64,000 nt of DNA from Lasiosphaeris hirsuta. Lineage: Eukaryota > Ascomycota > Sordariomycetes > Sordariales > Lasiosphaeriaceae. A program made the translations under genes and the position numbers. Each line of letters opens with the position of its first letter. Position 1 is the stretch's first letter. The notes under the pieces were generated by a model, which did no database searches, was not told the origin of the DNA, and was given only the letters and a program-made list of their open reading frames with translations. The stretch lies in assembly GCA_030549175.1 (NCBI GenBank), contig JAUKUA010000005.1:1612001-1676000 (forward strand), given 5' to 3'. Below are positions 36,899-47,829 of this stretch, piece after piece.

Positions 36899-38659
36899 TT
36901 ACTGCTTCTCAACCTCCGCACCTCCCATCATGTTCCCATTTCCGTTCCTATCTTCCGTCTTTGCCACCTCGTCTCTGCATCTCCTGCACATACACCATCC
37001 GCCAAGACTCCCGCTCGCCCACTCCCTCCTATCATGCACCGGCAGATCCACATCACAGTAGTGATTCAAGACCTCCTCACCAGCCTTGATACCCCCCTTC
37101 TTATTCCCTAGCACCCTCGTCTCACGCGCCCAGAGAGTCATGCGGCCGCCCCATTCCCACTTGACGTTAGGGTTGCAGTCGTGGTTCGCCAGACACCAGA
37201 AAGGATGCACCGCCGCCACGTCCGGCCTTCCGTCCCGCGGGTTCTTGCGCGCCGAAGCTGTCCCGCGGAACTTTGCGTACGCCGTGTTGAGAACCCATAC
37301 ATCGTAGCGGTCAAGTGTCGCGTAAATATCAATGTCCATCTTCTCCAGCACGTGTAGCGGAATCTCGATATTGTACCGGAACGAGAAGGGCAGCGTCCAC
37401 TCGGGTGGTGGCCCAGCGTCGACCGACAGGTCGATGTCGTTAAAGTGCGTAGGAACAAAGTCGCCCCATATGTACTTGATATCGTCCAGCTCCAGGGGAT
37501 GGACTTCCTGGTGTTCCGCCATGGCAAGGAGACGAGCTAGCAGCAAGAGATAGAGCGACTGGTCGGCTTCGCGCGCTTCAGGGTCCTTGGCAATCGAGTC
37601 GACATCCTTGTCGCAGACGGCCGGGTGATATCTTTCTTGGGCTTGAGCGAAGCAAAATTCGTCGCAAAAGACTGTGTCATAACACTCGGGACAGCTCACC
37701 GCCTGGGGCTGGGCAGAGAGAGGAGGCAGCTCGCTCCCGCAGGCGTCGCAGTTCGATTCCTTGAGCCGGTTGTTCGCGGTTAGGAGTGAGTACTCCTTCA
37801 AGACGGCTTCGCCGGGTGCAATGTCTTCTTTTGCGAAAAGGCCTAGCTGGCTGCAGGTAGGGATGATGTCGTACCCATCCGTATTAGTCTCCCCGTCCAG
37901 TAAAACAGGGAGAACCGAGACTTTGACTTCGCACTTTGGAGCGATGGTAGTGAGGTTTTGGTTGAGGTAGGCCAGTGACTCGGCAGAGAAGCGGTCTGGC
38001 TCGTAGGTGTTCCAGGGGTAAATCTCACGGCGCACGACGCCGCGATCGGGGAGGCTGTTTATGTCGATGGGCTCTCCTGGCTTCTTGCGTAGCCTCAACC
38101 TGGCTACTTGCTCAATGTAGCCCTTGATTTCCATCAGCTCCTTGTTGCTGGGTACGGCACTGATGCCCCTTTCGCAAAAGTTGAGGGCACTCTTAAGACA
38201 CCCGCATAGCAGGAGGCTGAGAGACAGGATCTGGTAGCAGCGGACCGAGGCAAGGAAAGCCAGCTGCTGGTACGCTTCGGGCTTATCGTCGGGGTCGTGA
38301 CCGTCGGCGACCACGTCGGAGGCACCATCGGCAAGGGATCCATGATGCAGCACGTCGGGACACGGCGTTGTCGTGTACTTCTCGAGCGCCAACCTGGCCC
38401 GCTCGTGGTACTCGAAGCTCTCGTCACCGGCCTCGTCGGCCAAGAGCAATGCGCGATAGGCGTCGCCAACGGCGAGGTCGGGGTAGGCGAGGTTGGAGTG
38501 GACTACAGCCCGATCCAGGTAGAGTATGAGATCGTAGGGGTCTTCGGCAAGCGCTTCGGTGAGCTGGAGGCGACGGGTGAGGAGTGCCTCGCGACGAGGG
38601 TCCTTTTCGTCAGATATCAACGGCGACGATTCTTCCATGGCGGACATGGCTGTTGACAT
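36899..38659 (-). CDS. SET-domain protein of SMYD-like architecture
   Basis: Single exon of 586 residues from MSTAMSAMEESS (first ATG). An N-terminal helical TPR-like region comes first (DLILYLDRAVVHSNLAYPDL, YEHARLALEKY-like repeats). SET-N follows with QLGLFAKEDIAPGEAVLKEY. An inserted zinc-binding module (CDACGSEL, CPECYDTVFCDEFCFAQAQ, HPAVC) takes the MYND-like position. The catalytic SET-C core is FWCLANHDCNPNVKWEW and GEEVLNHYCDVDLPVHDRRE, and a post-SET WCMCRRC completes the domain. It is expected to methylate lysines on a histone or other protein; the target is unknown. This resembles fungal proteins often labelled SET domain-containing protein 5. The C-terminal tail is short and Asn/Gly-rich. 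Confidence 0.88.
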   Translation of the reverse strand: MSTAMSAMEESSPLISDEKDPRREALLTRRLQLTEALAEDPYDLILYLDRAVVHSNLAYPDLAVGDAYRALLLADEAGDESFEYHERARLALEKYTTTPCPDVLHHGSLADGASDVVADGHDPDDKPEAYQQLAFLASVRCYQILSLSLLLCGCLKSALNFCERGISAVPSNKELMEIKGYIEQVARLRLRKKPGEPIDINSLPDRGVVRREIYPWNTYEPDRFSAESLAYLNQNLTTIAPKCEVKVSVLPVLLDGETNTDGYDIIPTCSQLGLFAKEDIAPGEAVLKEYSLLTANNRLKESNCDACGSELPPLSAQPQAVSCPECYDTVFCDEFCFAQAQERYHPAVCDKDVDSIAKDPEAREADQSLYLLLLARLLAMAEHQEVHPLELDDIKYIWGDFVPTHFNDIDLSVDAGPPPEWTLPFSFRYNIEIPLHVLEKMDIDIYATLDRYDVWVLNTAYAKFRGTASARKNPRDGRPDVAAVHPFWCLANHDCNPNVKWEWGGRMTLWARETRVLGNKKGGIKAGEEVLNHYCDVDLPVHDRREWASGSLGGWCMCRRCRDEVAKTEDRNGNGNMMGGAEVEKQ

Positions 38660-40950
38660 AGAGGCAGACAGGGCCGAGACTGGGTAGTGCACAGGAGAGC
38701 CTGGGGGCCGTGAACCATCGCGTGTTGGCGCACTTCCAAATGGACTGGTCTAGAAAGACAGCCTGGGCAGGATGCCTTGCATGTATAATTATATACGGGG
38801 CCGTGGTTTCCTCTCGAATGTGTGGCTGGTTGGCCGGTTGGCTGAAGCGGGTTGGGGGAGGGCTTTTTTTGGGCAGCGAACGGAATGATGGGTAGGGACG
38901 CCGAGGCCGTGTGGTCTTGGTCTTGGGGTTTGGGGGGTTTGGGGGGGGGGGGGGGGGGTCTGGCAGTGGCAGATGCCGTTGCGAATGGAGGCCCGCTCGC
39001 CGCCGGCAGGTCACCAAGGTCAGTCAAAGAGACCTGCCTGAGCTGTAGCTTTCTGCTTCTTGCTCTCTGCAGTTCTGCAGTTGGGGGATGTCGAAAGGCA
39101 GGGTAACCTGCCAAGAAATGGTATTTGAGGTGCAGGTGCCACGAAGGCAGTGAGACCTTGTTTTCGACGCCTTTGGTCTTTCCGGGAGGGGGACGCTCTC
39201 GATCTGCCCGCCTTTAAGCAAATCTAGCGCCGTCCTTAGTCCTGGGCCCTGGGTTCCGGGCAGGTGCTGGGTCTCTCCGCCCAGGTCCCTCCTTGAGGCC
39301 CAGGAGGGGGGGGGGGCGTTGAGGGCCTGAGTAGGGGTCGTGGAGGAGTGTAAGATGCAGGCTCGTCAAGGTAAGGCGGCCGGATCCAGTCTGTCGAGAT
39401 GCGATAGACTCGAGGTGGACTTGTTGAGGGCTCCTCGCCGCCGTTGCAAATGCTCCGGCTCCAGGCAGGAGCTATACTGCAAGCGGGCCAGTCAACAGGG
39501 AGCGCAGGGAACAGGCCAAGGATTGTTGCGTCTCATTGCATCGCAGCGCGATGACGGCACCGGCTGCATCGTCTAATGAGCTATAACCTATCCTCCCGCA
39601 GCGCCTGATGGTGGGTGGGAAGTCTGCGAGTGCTAGGTGCGCGCTATGCTGTCGGGTGTTGCTGTATGCCTGCCGACTTGTGTGTGTGCATGGGCTAAGC
39701 TCTCAGGTCCTTGCCCTGCCCTGGATCATTTCCACCTGGCAACCTGGCACTTACCTACCGATTGTGGGACGCGGCGGGGGCTTGTCTTTTCGCCAAACCC
39801 ATCGACGCAAGCGAAGAGAGGCGGAAAGTGGATAGGAGAAAGAGAAGAAAAAAAAAGACGGAGAAACACCGAATATCGCGCCAGGGTTCCAACTACGCTA
39901 CCTACGTGCACTACTGGTGTTGTGTCCACCGTCCTCGGCTACACGAACCGCCGTCTTGTGCTCATCCCAGGTCGGTACCTGCCCGTGGCCTCTGCTTCTG
40001 GTGGACCATAGAGCACATGGACGCCCGTAGATGGAGTTCGATGCGCGAGTGAAGAAAGAGAGCGTTCGAGGCCCGAGTGTAATTCCCCAGGACCGTCACG
40101 GCTAGGGCCACAGGGCAGCGAAGGCGACCAGGCCTGGCCTTAGGGCATCGGAGGGTGCCCCACAGCTGCAGCGATTGACAAAACAGGGTTCACACCCACC
40201 CGGCAAGCCGCCGTTCGGGAAGCCTGAGATTCTCAGGGTCCTGTTCTCCAACAGATGGCTTGCAGCCCGCAGTGTCAGCCGACCACTGACAGCCCAACCC
40301 CGAGCCCCCAGGGCTCACCACATACGTCATACCCAGAAGGTGCCCAGACACACCTCGAACTCCCGTGCGCCTTCCAGCTTAGCCGGCCAACTTCGCTCAA
40401 ATTTCCCTGGATTCACTGCCTGGGATCAACATCGAATCAGTCGACTGCGGCAACGCCTCGTGCTTGCTATTCTCATTCTGGAAATCCGTCTTGGCCCTCA
40501 GGCTGCTTGACGCCTGCCGCCGCCTCTTCTGGGATGAAACCGCGTCCTCGCTTCGTCACCGCCCACGGGAGTTCGCTCGCCCTCTGAAAATGACAGTGGA
40601 CAGGGGGTGAATGGCAACAGTCCGAGGCACCTCTACGGCGCCACCCATCATCCACTGCAGCCTCCCTGATAAGGATTCTTCCGTGGACCGCGATTTCTGT
40701 ACTTGCAGAATGCCAGCAGGATCTGATAGACCCTATTGGTTGCCATCAGACATGAGATTGTTGACAATGCCGCACCTTTAGTTGTAGTGTGCGCGGTCGC
40801 GGGACACAAGTTGTGTACTCCTTGCTTACATTGCTTCTCGTTTTTGATCTCCAAGCAACTCAGGTACCGAGCAGGTCTATCCGTAATCCTCTATCACCCC
40901 TCACCCCGCACCCGCCCTCCCAGTACGACTCTGCACACTTCGGAGAAACC
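38660..40950. other. Intergenic region
   Basis: This is the upstream region of the SET gene, then the 3' flank of the phosphatase gene. G runs lie at 38941-38958 and 39306-39316. No gene could be supported. Confidence 0.45.
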
Positions 40951-42043
40951 TCATTGCGCGGCTGCCAAAAGGTCATTTAGCTTGTCAACGTAGAAAGCCG
41001 GCACGGCAACCGCCCCTTCCGCTTCCCAGTCAGCTTTCTTGTTTACACCCGTCTGCACTGCCAGAGTGCCGCCGAGCCGTCCCTCAATTCCGAACCTGAT
41101 ATCGGTGTCGAGGCGGTCACCAACCATGCATGTGCGCCCTCGATCGAGCTGGAACTTGCCCTCAATAGCATCCATCATTGCCTGGCTGGGCTTCCCCAAC
41201 GCCACCGGCTTTTCGCCTGTCATGTTGACTAAAGGAAAACTAACAGATCCCGCCCCGGGGAAGAAATTGTGATTCATCGGGAATGTCGAGTCCGTGTTAG
41301 TGGCCAAAAACACAGCCCCCCGCCTCAGATACTGGTAGGCATGCGACAGCTTGAGGTAGTTGACATGGAAATCAAGCCCTGCAAGCACGCAGCCCACCTC
41401 TGGGTCCAATAGAGACCCATCCGCGATTCCCTTGAAATCCTCGGGGGTTATGTCCCGCCGGAAGTTCGGATCTGTGCCTCCAATAAATGACACATTTTCA
41501 GTCCTCAGTTCATTCTCGATACCTGCCTCGCCAAGAACAAACACTTTGTTTTTAGGTGGCGATAGCTTGAGAATCTTAGAGATGTAGATGGCCGACGAAT
41601 AGGCTGAGCCAAATATCTCCTCAGTCACCGACGGTATCCCTAGGGCGGCAAACTTCTCAAGGTACTGCGACCGCGATTTCGTCGAGTTATTGGTCACGAA
41701 AATGGTTTTCTTGCCTGGCTTGTGTTATCGTGGTCTGTCTTGCCAATGAGTCGGTCGAATCAAGACGGCTAACCTCTGGCTCTCAAAAGCTCCAATGTTT
41801 CAACAACCCCTTCGAAGACATGGTCACCAGACCACAATACCCCTGGGAACAAGGAAACCCGTCAACACAAAAATGGCGACCAGAGGCTGCAGAAAACGCT
41901 TACCATCGCAATCAAACAAGAAAACCTAGTCACTGTAAGTCCACGGCGCACATTAAAGGTAGGTCAAAGATACGCACGTCAAAGCGGTCGATGAACTCGT
42001 TGATAGCCTGGGAGTCACCAGTAAGATATTTGGATTGAGCCAT
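40951..42043 (-). CDS. Pho13-type HAD phosphatase (4-nitrophenylphosphatase / phosphoglycolate phosphatase)
   Basis: Four exons (42043-41978, 41925-41904, 41842-41774, 41714-40951) give 306 residues, the usual size. HAD motif I is FLFDCDGVLWSG, with the two catalytic Asp; exon 2, which carries it, is only 22 nt. Motif II is IFVTNNSTKSR, the lysine region lies near EKPVALGKPS, and motif IV is MVGDRLDTDIRFG. The cap region includes VLAGLDFHVNYLKL. Yeast Pho13 dephosphorylates 2-phosphoglycolate and other toxic side products of glycolysis and the pentose phosphate route. The assignment is clear; true substrates are inferred from the family. The tiny exon is easy to miss, and without it the catalytic motif is lost. 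Confidence 0.92.
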
Positions 42044-44421
42044 GTGAAAATCGGCAGAGTGATGAGTCCCGTCGAGAAAACTCAATTGGGGAGAAATGCA
42101 ACGTGGGAGGAATAGTTCAAAAGTGAAAGAACGGCAGGCTCGAACGCAATGCAGTTAGTTACCAAGGGAAAAAAAATCCGACGAGGAAAGAAGAGGTCGA
42201 CAATGCCGGCTCGTCTCGGCTGTTTGAAGGTATGGTGGGAGGCCGAAATCGCTTGTGACAATCCCTATTGGGACCCTGCAAGGGCATGCGGTGATTGGGC
42301 ACCCAAGGGGAAGTCAAACCCTGGGCGCCAGAGCTTACACTCCTGATGACTCGGAAACCGTTTGAGCGACAGACGGAAATTCAGTGGGGTGGGATAGATA
42401 ATGCTCTCTACATCCATCCTGAATATGAAAATAGGACCAAAAAGACGGACCAACTCCACTTCTCCAATATAGCATCGTCCCTGTTAGGTTGGTGCTCCAT
42501 AGATGATGATAGATTGGGAGTCGAAGTTCCCAATTCAACACCGGCCCTGGTGAGAATGACGCCCAATGACGTAATGACTTGCGCCGAAATGGACCCCTCC
42601 CAAAGCAAGAGACCCCGGCCCACCCCCACCCTACCATTACCATCCCTTAACAACCACCAACATGTAACTACCTTTCGGTGGCACAGAAGGGGATAGCGTA
42701 GTTCTGCTGGGTTCGGCATCTATTATCGCTCTCGATAACTTCGCCTTTTCAATAGGCGGGCGTTTGCATGCTTTACTCGCTTCTGTGATGCAGTGCGAAG
42801 CAAGCATGCGAGTGCACAAGGTCTTCGACTTCTAGGAATACCTCGTTTGGTGTGGTTAGCATGTCTCACGAGACAAGCGCGATGGCGATATTGGCATAGG
42901 CGAGCGATCGTGTAGATTCCGCTGGGCACCAGGGGATGATATCTCTGCCCTGGAGCTTCATTCATGTATGTACAGGCTGAGGAGTCCCTCTCAACCTCGC
43001 CAGGTCAAGATATCAAAAATCTTAGCCTGTACCATACTCTACCACCTGTGAAGAAAGCTATCCCAGGGATTTTCGCAAGCGCACAATTAATAGGATATAA
43101 ACCTTCTCAAAAATACAGGACCCGAAGATTGGACATTTCTAAGCTTTCCGCTCTTCTCTTGAAGGGCCGTTTCGCGAGACAGGTATACACTACCCAGAGC
43201 GAGTACTAAAACCCAGCACGTCGAACCCAAATCGCCGGGACGAGCGTCACAGTGACGGGGCGGTGAGCCGTGGGAAACAGGCCGGCCTTGACGACCGGCA
43301 AGCGCGGCATGTTGAATGCGAGGGCAGATTTTGGGGAGAAGGGAGATGGACTTCCAATAGGGGCAAAAGGCCAGTCATATCGCCGTTATCAGATAGTGCC
43401 GGGTATGCGATGCAATGCTAAGTACTTGATGAGTTTCTCGAAGCATCGAATATTCTGTATCTGGCCATTCATACATTGTTACCACATGGTCCTTAGTCGA
43501 AAAGTGCCTAGCATTGCCTAGTTTCCTCTGTCGTCTCACCTGAGATCTCTAAGGGAGAAAGAACACGCCCCAGGAGGCTAGAAGGTCCTAGATTAATAAC
43601 GATAAGATCTCAGATCGCAGCGCTGGATTGACTTTCACAGCCGAACGGGATGCATCGCTCTTTCAGCTTCGACTTAGTAAGTGCCACTGTCCCTTCTGGG
43701 TTCTTATCAGCTGGCTTTTGTTAGGCCCGCCACGCCCAGCTCCCACTGCATTTTCATGATGCTTCTCTTGTCATGCAAGTCTAAAACCAGGCAGGCAACC
43801 TATCGATAACAAGCGATCGTCACATGGCAGAACCCTTTCCAATCTGCATGGAATCTGCCCCTCCAAACGACCCCTCCAAAAGGGCTACCCCTCCACCAAA
43901 AAAAGAACAGCCACAAAAATCCCGCTTGCACAAGACCATCGTTGATCTGTTGATCGTTGATCGTTTTTTTTCTTACCCGCTGGGACAACTACTGCCGGTC
44001 ACAAGCTTTCGATTGATTCATAGTTCCATCCCCCGGGTGCCTGGCTGCGCTTCTACTACTAGCACCAACGTCGCTTCCTGAAGCTCAAAACTGCTTCCTC
44101 CCGAGCAAAAACGTCCCCAGCACCCCGCTCAGCGTCGGAATTCTTGCCCAGAGAAAGCCGCCGGTCACAGCCTCGTCCCTGTTTGTCCAAGATTCGGAGC
44201 TCCGCCGCGGCCGAAAACGAGCCATCGCGACCCCGCGGGGCTTGATTGTGAACAGCCGCCCCTGCCGCCACAAAAGCGTCTATTCGGACAACTTCTCCCT
44301 CCAAACCCCCACATCAGACCACTCCGGCTAGCCTGCTCGCCATCCACTCTCGCAAATAGACGGGCTAAAAAGGAGCGGACACACACAACATTTAACAAGT
44401 ACGCAGGCACATACATTCAAA
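42044..44421. other. Divergent intergenic region (2.4 kb)
   Basis: Promoters of the phosphatase gene (-) and of 6-phosphogluconolactonase (+). I see no gene, tRNA or element in between. Confidence 0.45.
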
Positions 44422-45207
44422 ATGGGCAAACAAGCCAACCTCTATTCCTTCTCGGGCGTCGACACCCTCGCGCCAGCGCTCCGTGCCTACGTGATATCCT
44501 GCCAGGATGCCGGCCTCGCGCGCCACGGCGTCTTCAAGGTCGGCGTGTCCGGTGGCTCGCTACCCAAGACGCTTGCGCAGGCGCTGCTGACACCCTCGTC
44601 CGGCGAGGATGACGAGGTCAGATGGGACAAGTGGGAGATTTTCTTCGCCGATGAGCGCGCTGTGCCGCTCGACCACGCCGACTCCAACTATGCGCTGCTC
44701 AAGGCCGAGCTGCTTGACAAGCTGCCCGCCGATGTTGCGCAGCCCCTAGTACACCCGATCAACACCGAATTCCTTGACGACGCCCAGGAGCTGGCTGACC
44801 AGTACGAGCAGGTGCTCGTCCGGTCCTTTGCCAGCCGCGACTCGGTCAAGCTGCCAATCTTCGACTTGCTGCTGCTTGGCTGCGGGCCCGACGGTCACAC
44901 GTGCTCGCTATTTCCCGGCCATGAGCTGCTGCGCGAGACAAGCGCTTGGGTCGCCCCCATCGAGGACTCGCCGAAGCCGCCCCCACGGCGCGTCACCCTG
45001 ACATTGCCCGTCGTGAATCACTCGGTGCGTGTTGCGTTTGTTGCTACAGGCGCCGGTAAACAAGGTATCATGAAGGAGATATTCGAGCAGGGCAATGGTC
45101 TACCATGCGCCCTTGTCAATGAGGGGACCGGCGAACGGTGCAGCTGGTTTGTCGACAATGCAGCTGTCGAGGGGGTAAGCTACCCTAAGAGGCCTTTCAG
45201 TCTGTAG
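44422..45207 (+). CDS. 6-phosphogluconolactonase
   Basis: Single exon of 261 residues with the normal length for the family. Substrate-binding motifs are visible: FKVGVSGGSLPKTLAQAL near residues 39-56, WEIFFADERAVPLDHADSNY near 74-93, and FDLLLLGCGPDGHTCSLFPG near 147-166. The C-terminal part has ALVNEGTGERCSWFVDNAA. The enzyme hydrolyses 6-phosphogluconolactone to 6-phosphogluconate, the second step of the oxidative pentose phosphate pathway, in the cytosol. It corresponds to yeast Sol3/Sol4. The start ATG follows CATTCAAA and no upstream in-frame ATG competes. Confidence 0.95.
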   Translation: MGKQANLYSFSGVDTLAPALRAYVISCQDAGLARHGVFKVGVSGGSLPKTLAQALLTPSSGEDDEVRWDKWEIFFADERAVPLDHADSNYALLKAELLDKLPADVAQPLVHPINTEFLDDAQELADQYEQVLVRSFASRDSVKLPIFDLLLLGCGPDGHTCSLFPGHELLRETSAWVAPIEDSPKPPPRRVTLTLPVVNHSVRVAFVATGAGKQGIMKEIFEQGNGLPCALVNEGTGERCSWFVDNAAVEGVSYPKRPFSL

Positions 45208-46561
45208 GGGATGCATCTCAGTGGAAGAGGCGAGCCCGATGGATGCCGCAATATTGCGCCGGTGGGCATAGAAGGACTGTTCCAGGGAGAAGGACATATC
45301 TGGGGCTAGAGAAGATGAGCATTTGCCACTGGGTTTGAGACGGGATGGAAGGAGTGAAGAGTCAGGAGTGAAGAGCCAGGTGAAGATGACGAGGGTCTTG
45401 GTTTAGGGGCAATTTGAGGAGTGATGTCCGCCTGGCGTCCGGCTAGCAGTCTGTTTGCTTGGGGAAAGGAGATCCCGGGCCACGGCAGGCAACTTTACAA
45501 AGGGGGGGAAGCCCATCTATTTTTATTTTTTTTTGCTAACTTTGCCACCTCGTTCCGCTTTTGATATCCCACACCACATTATATTCACGGTGAGAAGGCA
45601 CCACAGAAGAGACGGTTATGGATTGATGTCGGGGAAAAGCTGTGGCCGTTCTGCGCTCAAGTCTGGAATAGGCACCACGTGTCAAGGCCAGGAGGTAGCC
45701 GTTGCCGCTCTCTAGGTATTCATACGTGACCCCGTCCGCTGTACGCGTTTAGTGGCGATCCTTTTCTTGCTCCCTTACCTGCTGGGCGCCCAGCTACGGT
45801 GCCAATAGACTAGTACTAAAGGTTGGCGGCCGTCAATCAAAGCGGAGGCCCGCTGAAATATCCCAGGAGGAAATGGAGGACGTATCCTGAATATCATTAG
45901 CCATGACACCTCAATTGCGGATGTGTACAACTGGCCAGTATCCCTACCGCATAATCTCCTACCATTCTCTCTTCCTGGAACCATCAACTGCCCGCTCCTT
46001 TCTCCTTACCCCTTAAGTAACAATGGCCGGCTCCTGTTGACCCTCATGGATACCTGGACATCATCATCTCCTTTCTACCGTGTCTGTAGCAATATGTTTG
46101 TAATGAGAGAACCTGCCACCAGATGAGCGACACAATCACGGCCTCTCCTAGCCCGAGCGAGGCGGCGGTTTTGATGACAGTTGCTATCAACTGTAGCACC
46201 TATGGCAGACCCTGTATACTGAGAGGACATGGAAGACGATGAGGGTGGTTTACTCATGGAGGCAACCATATAGGTCTCCAAAAAATATGACGTAAAGAAG
46301 ACTGGTTAGGGTAATTAAATTAAGTATGTAACGATGTGGTGTCTAATTGACGAAGTCTGAAAGGGCTTGAGCTGGGGGTTGTGATTGTCAGTTAAAAATC
46401 CTCGAGCGGCACATATGCTTGGATATCGTGTTGGTATTATTATGATACCAACACAACTTATTTAGCCCAACCTCTTACTCATCAAACACTTGACCGTATA
46501 CTCAAATAATACTGTACAACCATGACCCAAAGCCCCCTCCCATCCCAGCCCACTCCCCGGC
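45208..46561. other. Convergent intergenic region
   Basis: 3' flanks of the lactonase gene and the GH76 gene. It includes a perfect inverted repeat at 46428-46454. No gene is recognised. Confidence 0.5.
46428..46454. repeat. Perfect 10-bp inverted repeat with 7-nt loop
   Basis: GTGTTGGTAT and its reverse complement ATACCAACAC flank the loop TATTATG. It lies about 110 nt past the GH76 stop codon on that gene's strand. It may form an RNA hairpin in the 3' UTR, or be the footprint of a small inverted-repeat element. Confidence 0.7.
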
Positions 46562-47829
46562 TTAAATCAGCGCAACAAACAACCCTACAGCCGAAGCCTG
46601 TTTCCCCAACGTCGAATTCCGGAACGGGCCTCTCCACGCAACGTCATAGAAGCCCGTCGCGTTGCGGTCCTGCTTAACCGCCGCCCGGGCGTTCTGCTCG
46701 AGGTAGGCGCGGTACGGGTCGCCATCTAAGGAGCTGCTGAGCTCGGCGAGTTCGCGGGCAAAGATGCCCTTGAAGATGTGCTGGTCGTTATTGCACGTGT
46801 CGGGGACCTCGCAGGGGTCCGTAAGGACGCGGTCGGGGTCGGGCGTCAGCAGCTTGTTGGCGATAACGGCGTCGGCGATCTTGCGGCCTTGGTCGAGGTA
46901 GCTGGTGTCGTTTGTTGCGCGGTAGAGTTCTTTGTGGAGGGGTCAGTATACGATGCTGTGTTTTCTTTTACGGAAAGGGGTTGGCTACCTGTCAGGGCTG
47001 CTAGGATGACGCCTTGATTGTATGACCAGACAGGGAGACCATTGTTGGAGCAGACACCGTCCTTTTCCACGAGGCCGTCGTTGATGAGGTTCTCCGAGTT
47101 GATCATTCCCGATGACTTGAACCACTCCCAGGTAGCCTTGGCCTTGGCTAGGTACGCGATGTCTCCGGGGGTTCGGTTGTGGAGCGAAGCTGTCAGGAGC
47201 ATGTAGAGCTCGTTGGCAATGGCATTCTTGTACGTCTTATCCCGGATATCGACATACATGCCGCCGCCGCAGTCCGTATCGGTCCAGTACGAGTACATGT
47301 ACGCCTCGTCCAGGATAGAAATGTTGAGATAGGCCTGGTCGCCTGTGAGGTCGAACATTCGAAGCAAGGCTAATGCCCACCAGCCAGTGTCGTCGGTCGA
47401 GTCCGCACGGAAGTTACCGCCCCCTTGGGGCCACCAGGGAATTGGTGCCTTCTGAAGCTCGATAATGTAGCGGGCCTGTTCCATGTACTCGCGAGAACCA
47501 GTCTTGTACATGTAATCCAGCAGGTCCTGTAGTGCAAACCCGCTCAGCCACCAAGCTATCTCGGGTGACCAGCGGCCTTGGGTCTCGTTGTAAAACTTAT
47601 TCATCGTGTCGATGGCCGCCTTCGCGGTCTGAGTGTAAGCGAGCCCGTCCCGCCGGCGTGGAGAGCTGCCATCGGACAAGGCCGAGGGAGAGGGAGAGCC
47701 ATACCGATGTCCCGGAGACTGGCTCGAGACAGGTATAGGAGCTTGGCCGTGGATATGGGCGACGTGTGCGACCCCCTGAGAGCACCAGAAGGTCACCAAA
47801 GCAGCTGCGCTAACAAGGCTCGATTTCAT
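46562..47829 (-). CDS. Secreted GH76 endo-alpha-1,6-mannanase-like enzyme
   Basis: Exons 47829-46989 and 46929-46562 give 402 residues. A signal peptide (MKSSLVSAAALVTFWCSQGV) is followed by a Ser/Pro linker. The (alpha/alpha)6 catalytic domain shows EIAWWLSGFALQDLLDYMY, the paired catalytic Asp in STDDTGWWALALLRM, DTDCGGGMYVDIRDKTYKN and GLPVWSYNQGVILAAL. Exon 2 supplies ELYRATNDTSYLDQGRKIAD and DQHIFKGIFARELAEL. GH76 enzymes cut alpha-1,6-mannan; fungal Dfg5/Dcw1 relatives cross-link GPI proteins into the wall. No C-terminal hydrophobic GPI tail is evident, so it is probably secreted and acts on mannan or galactomannan. Confidence 0.9.
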
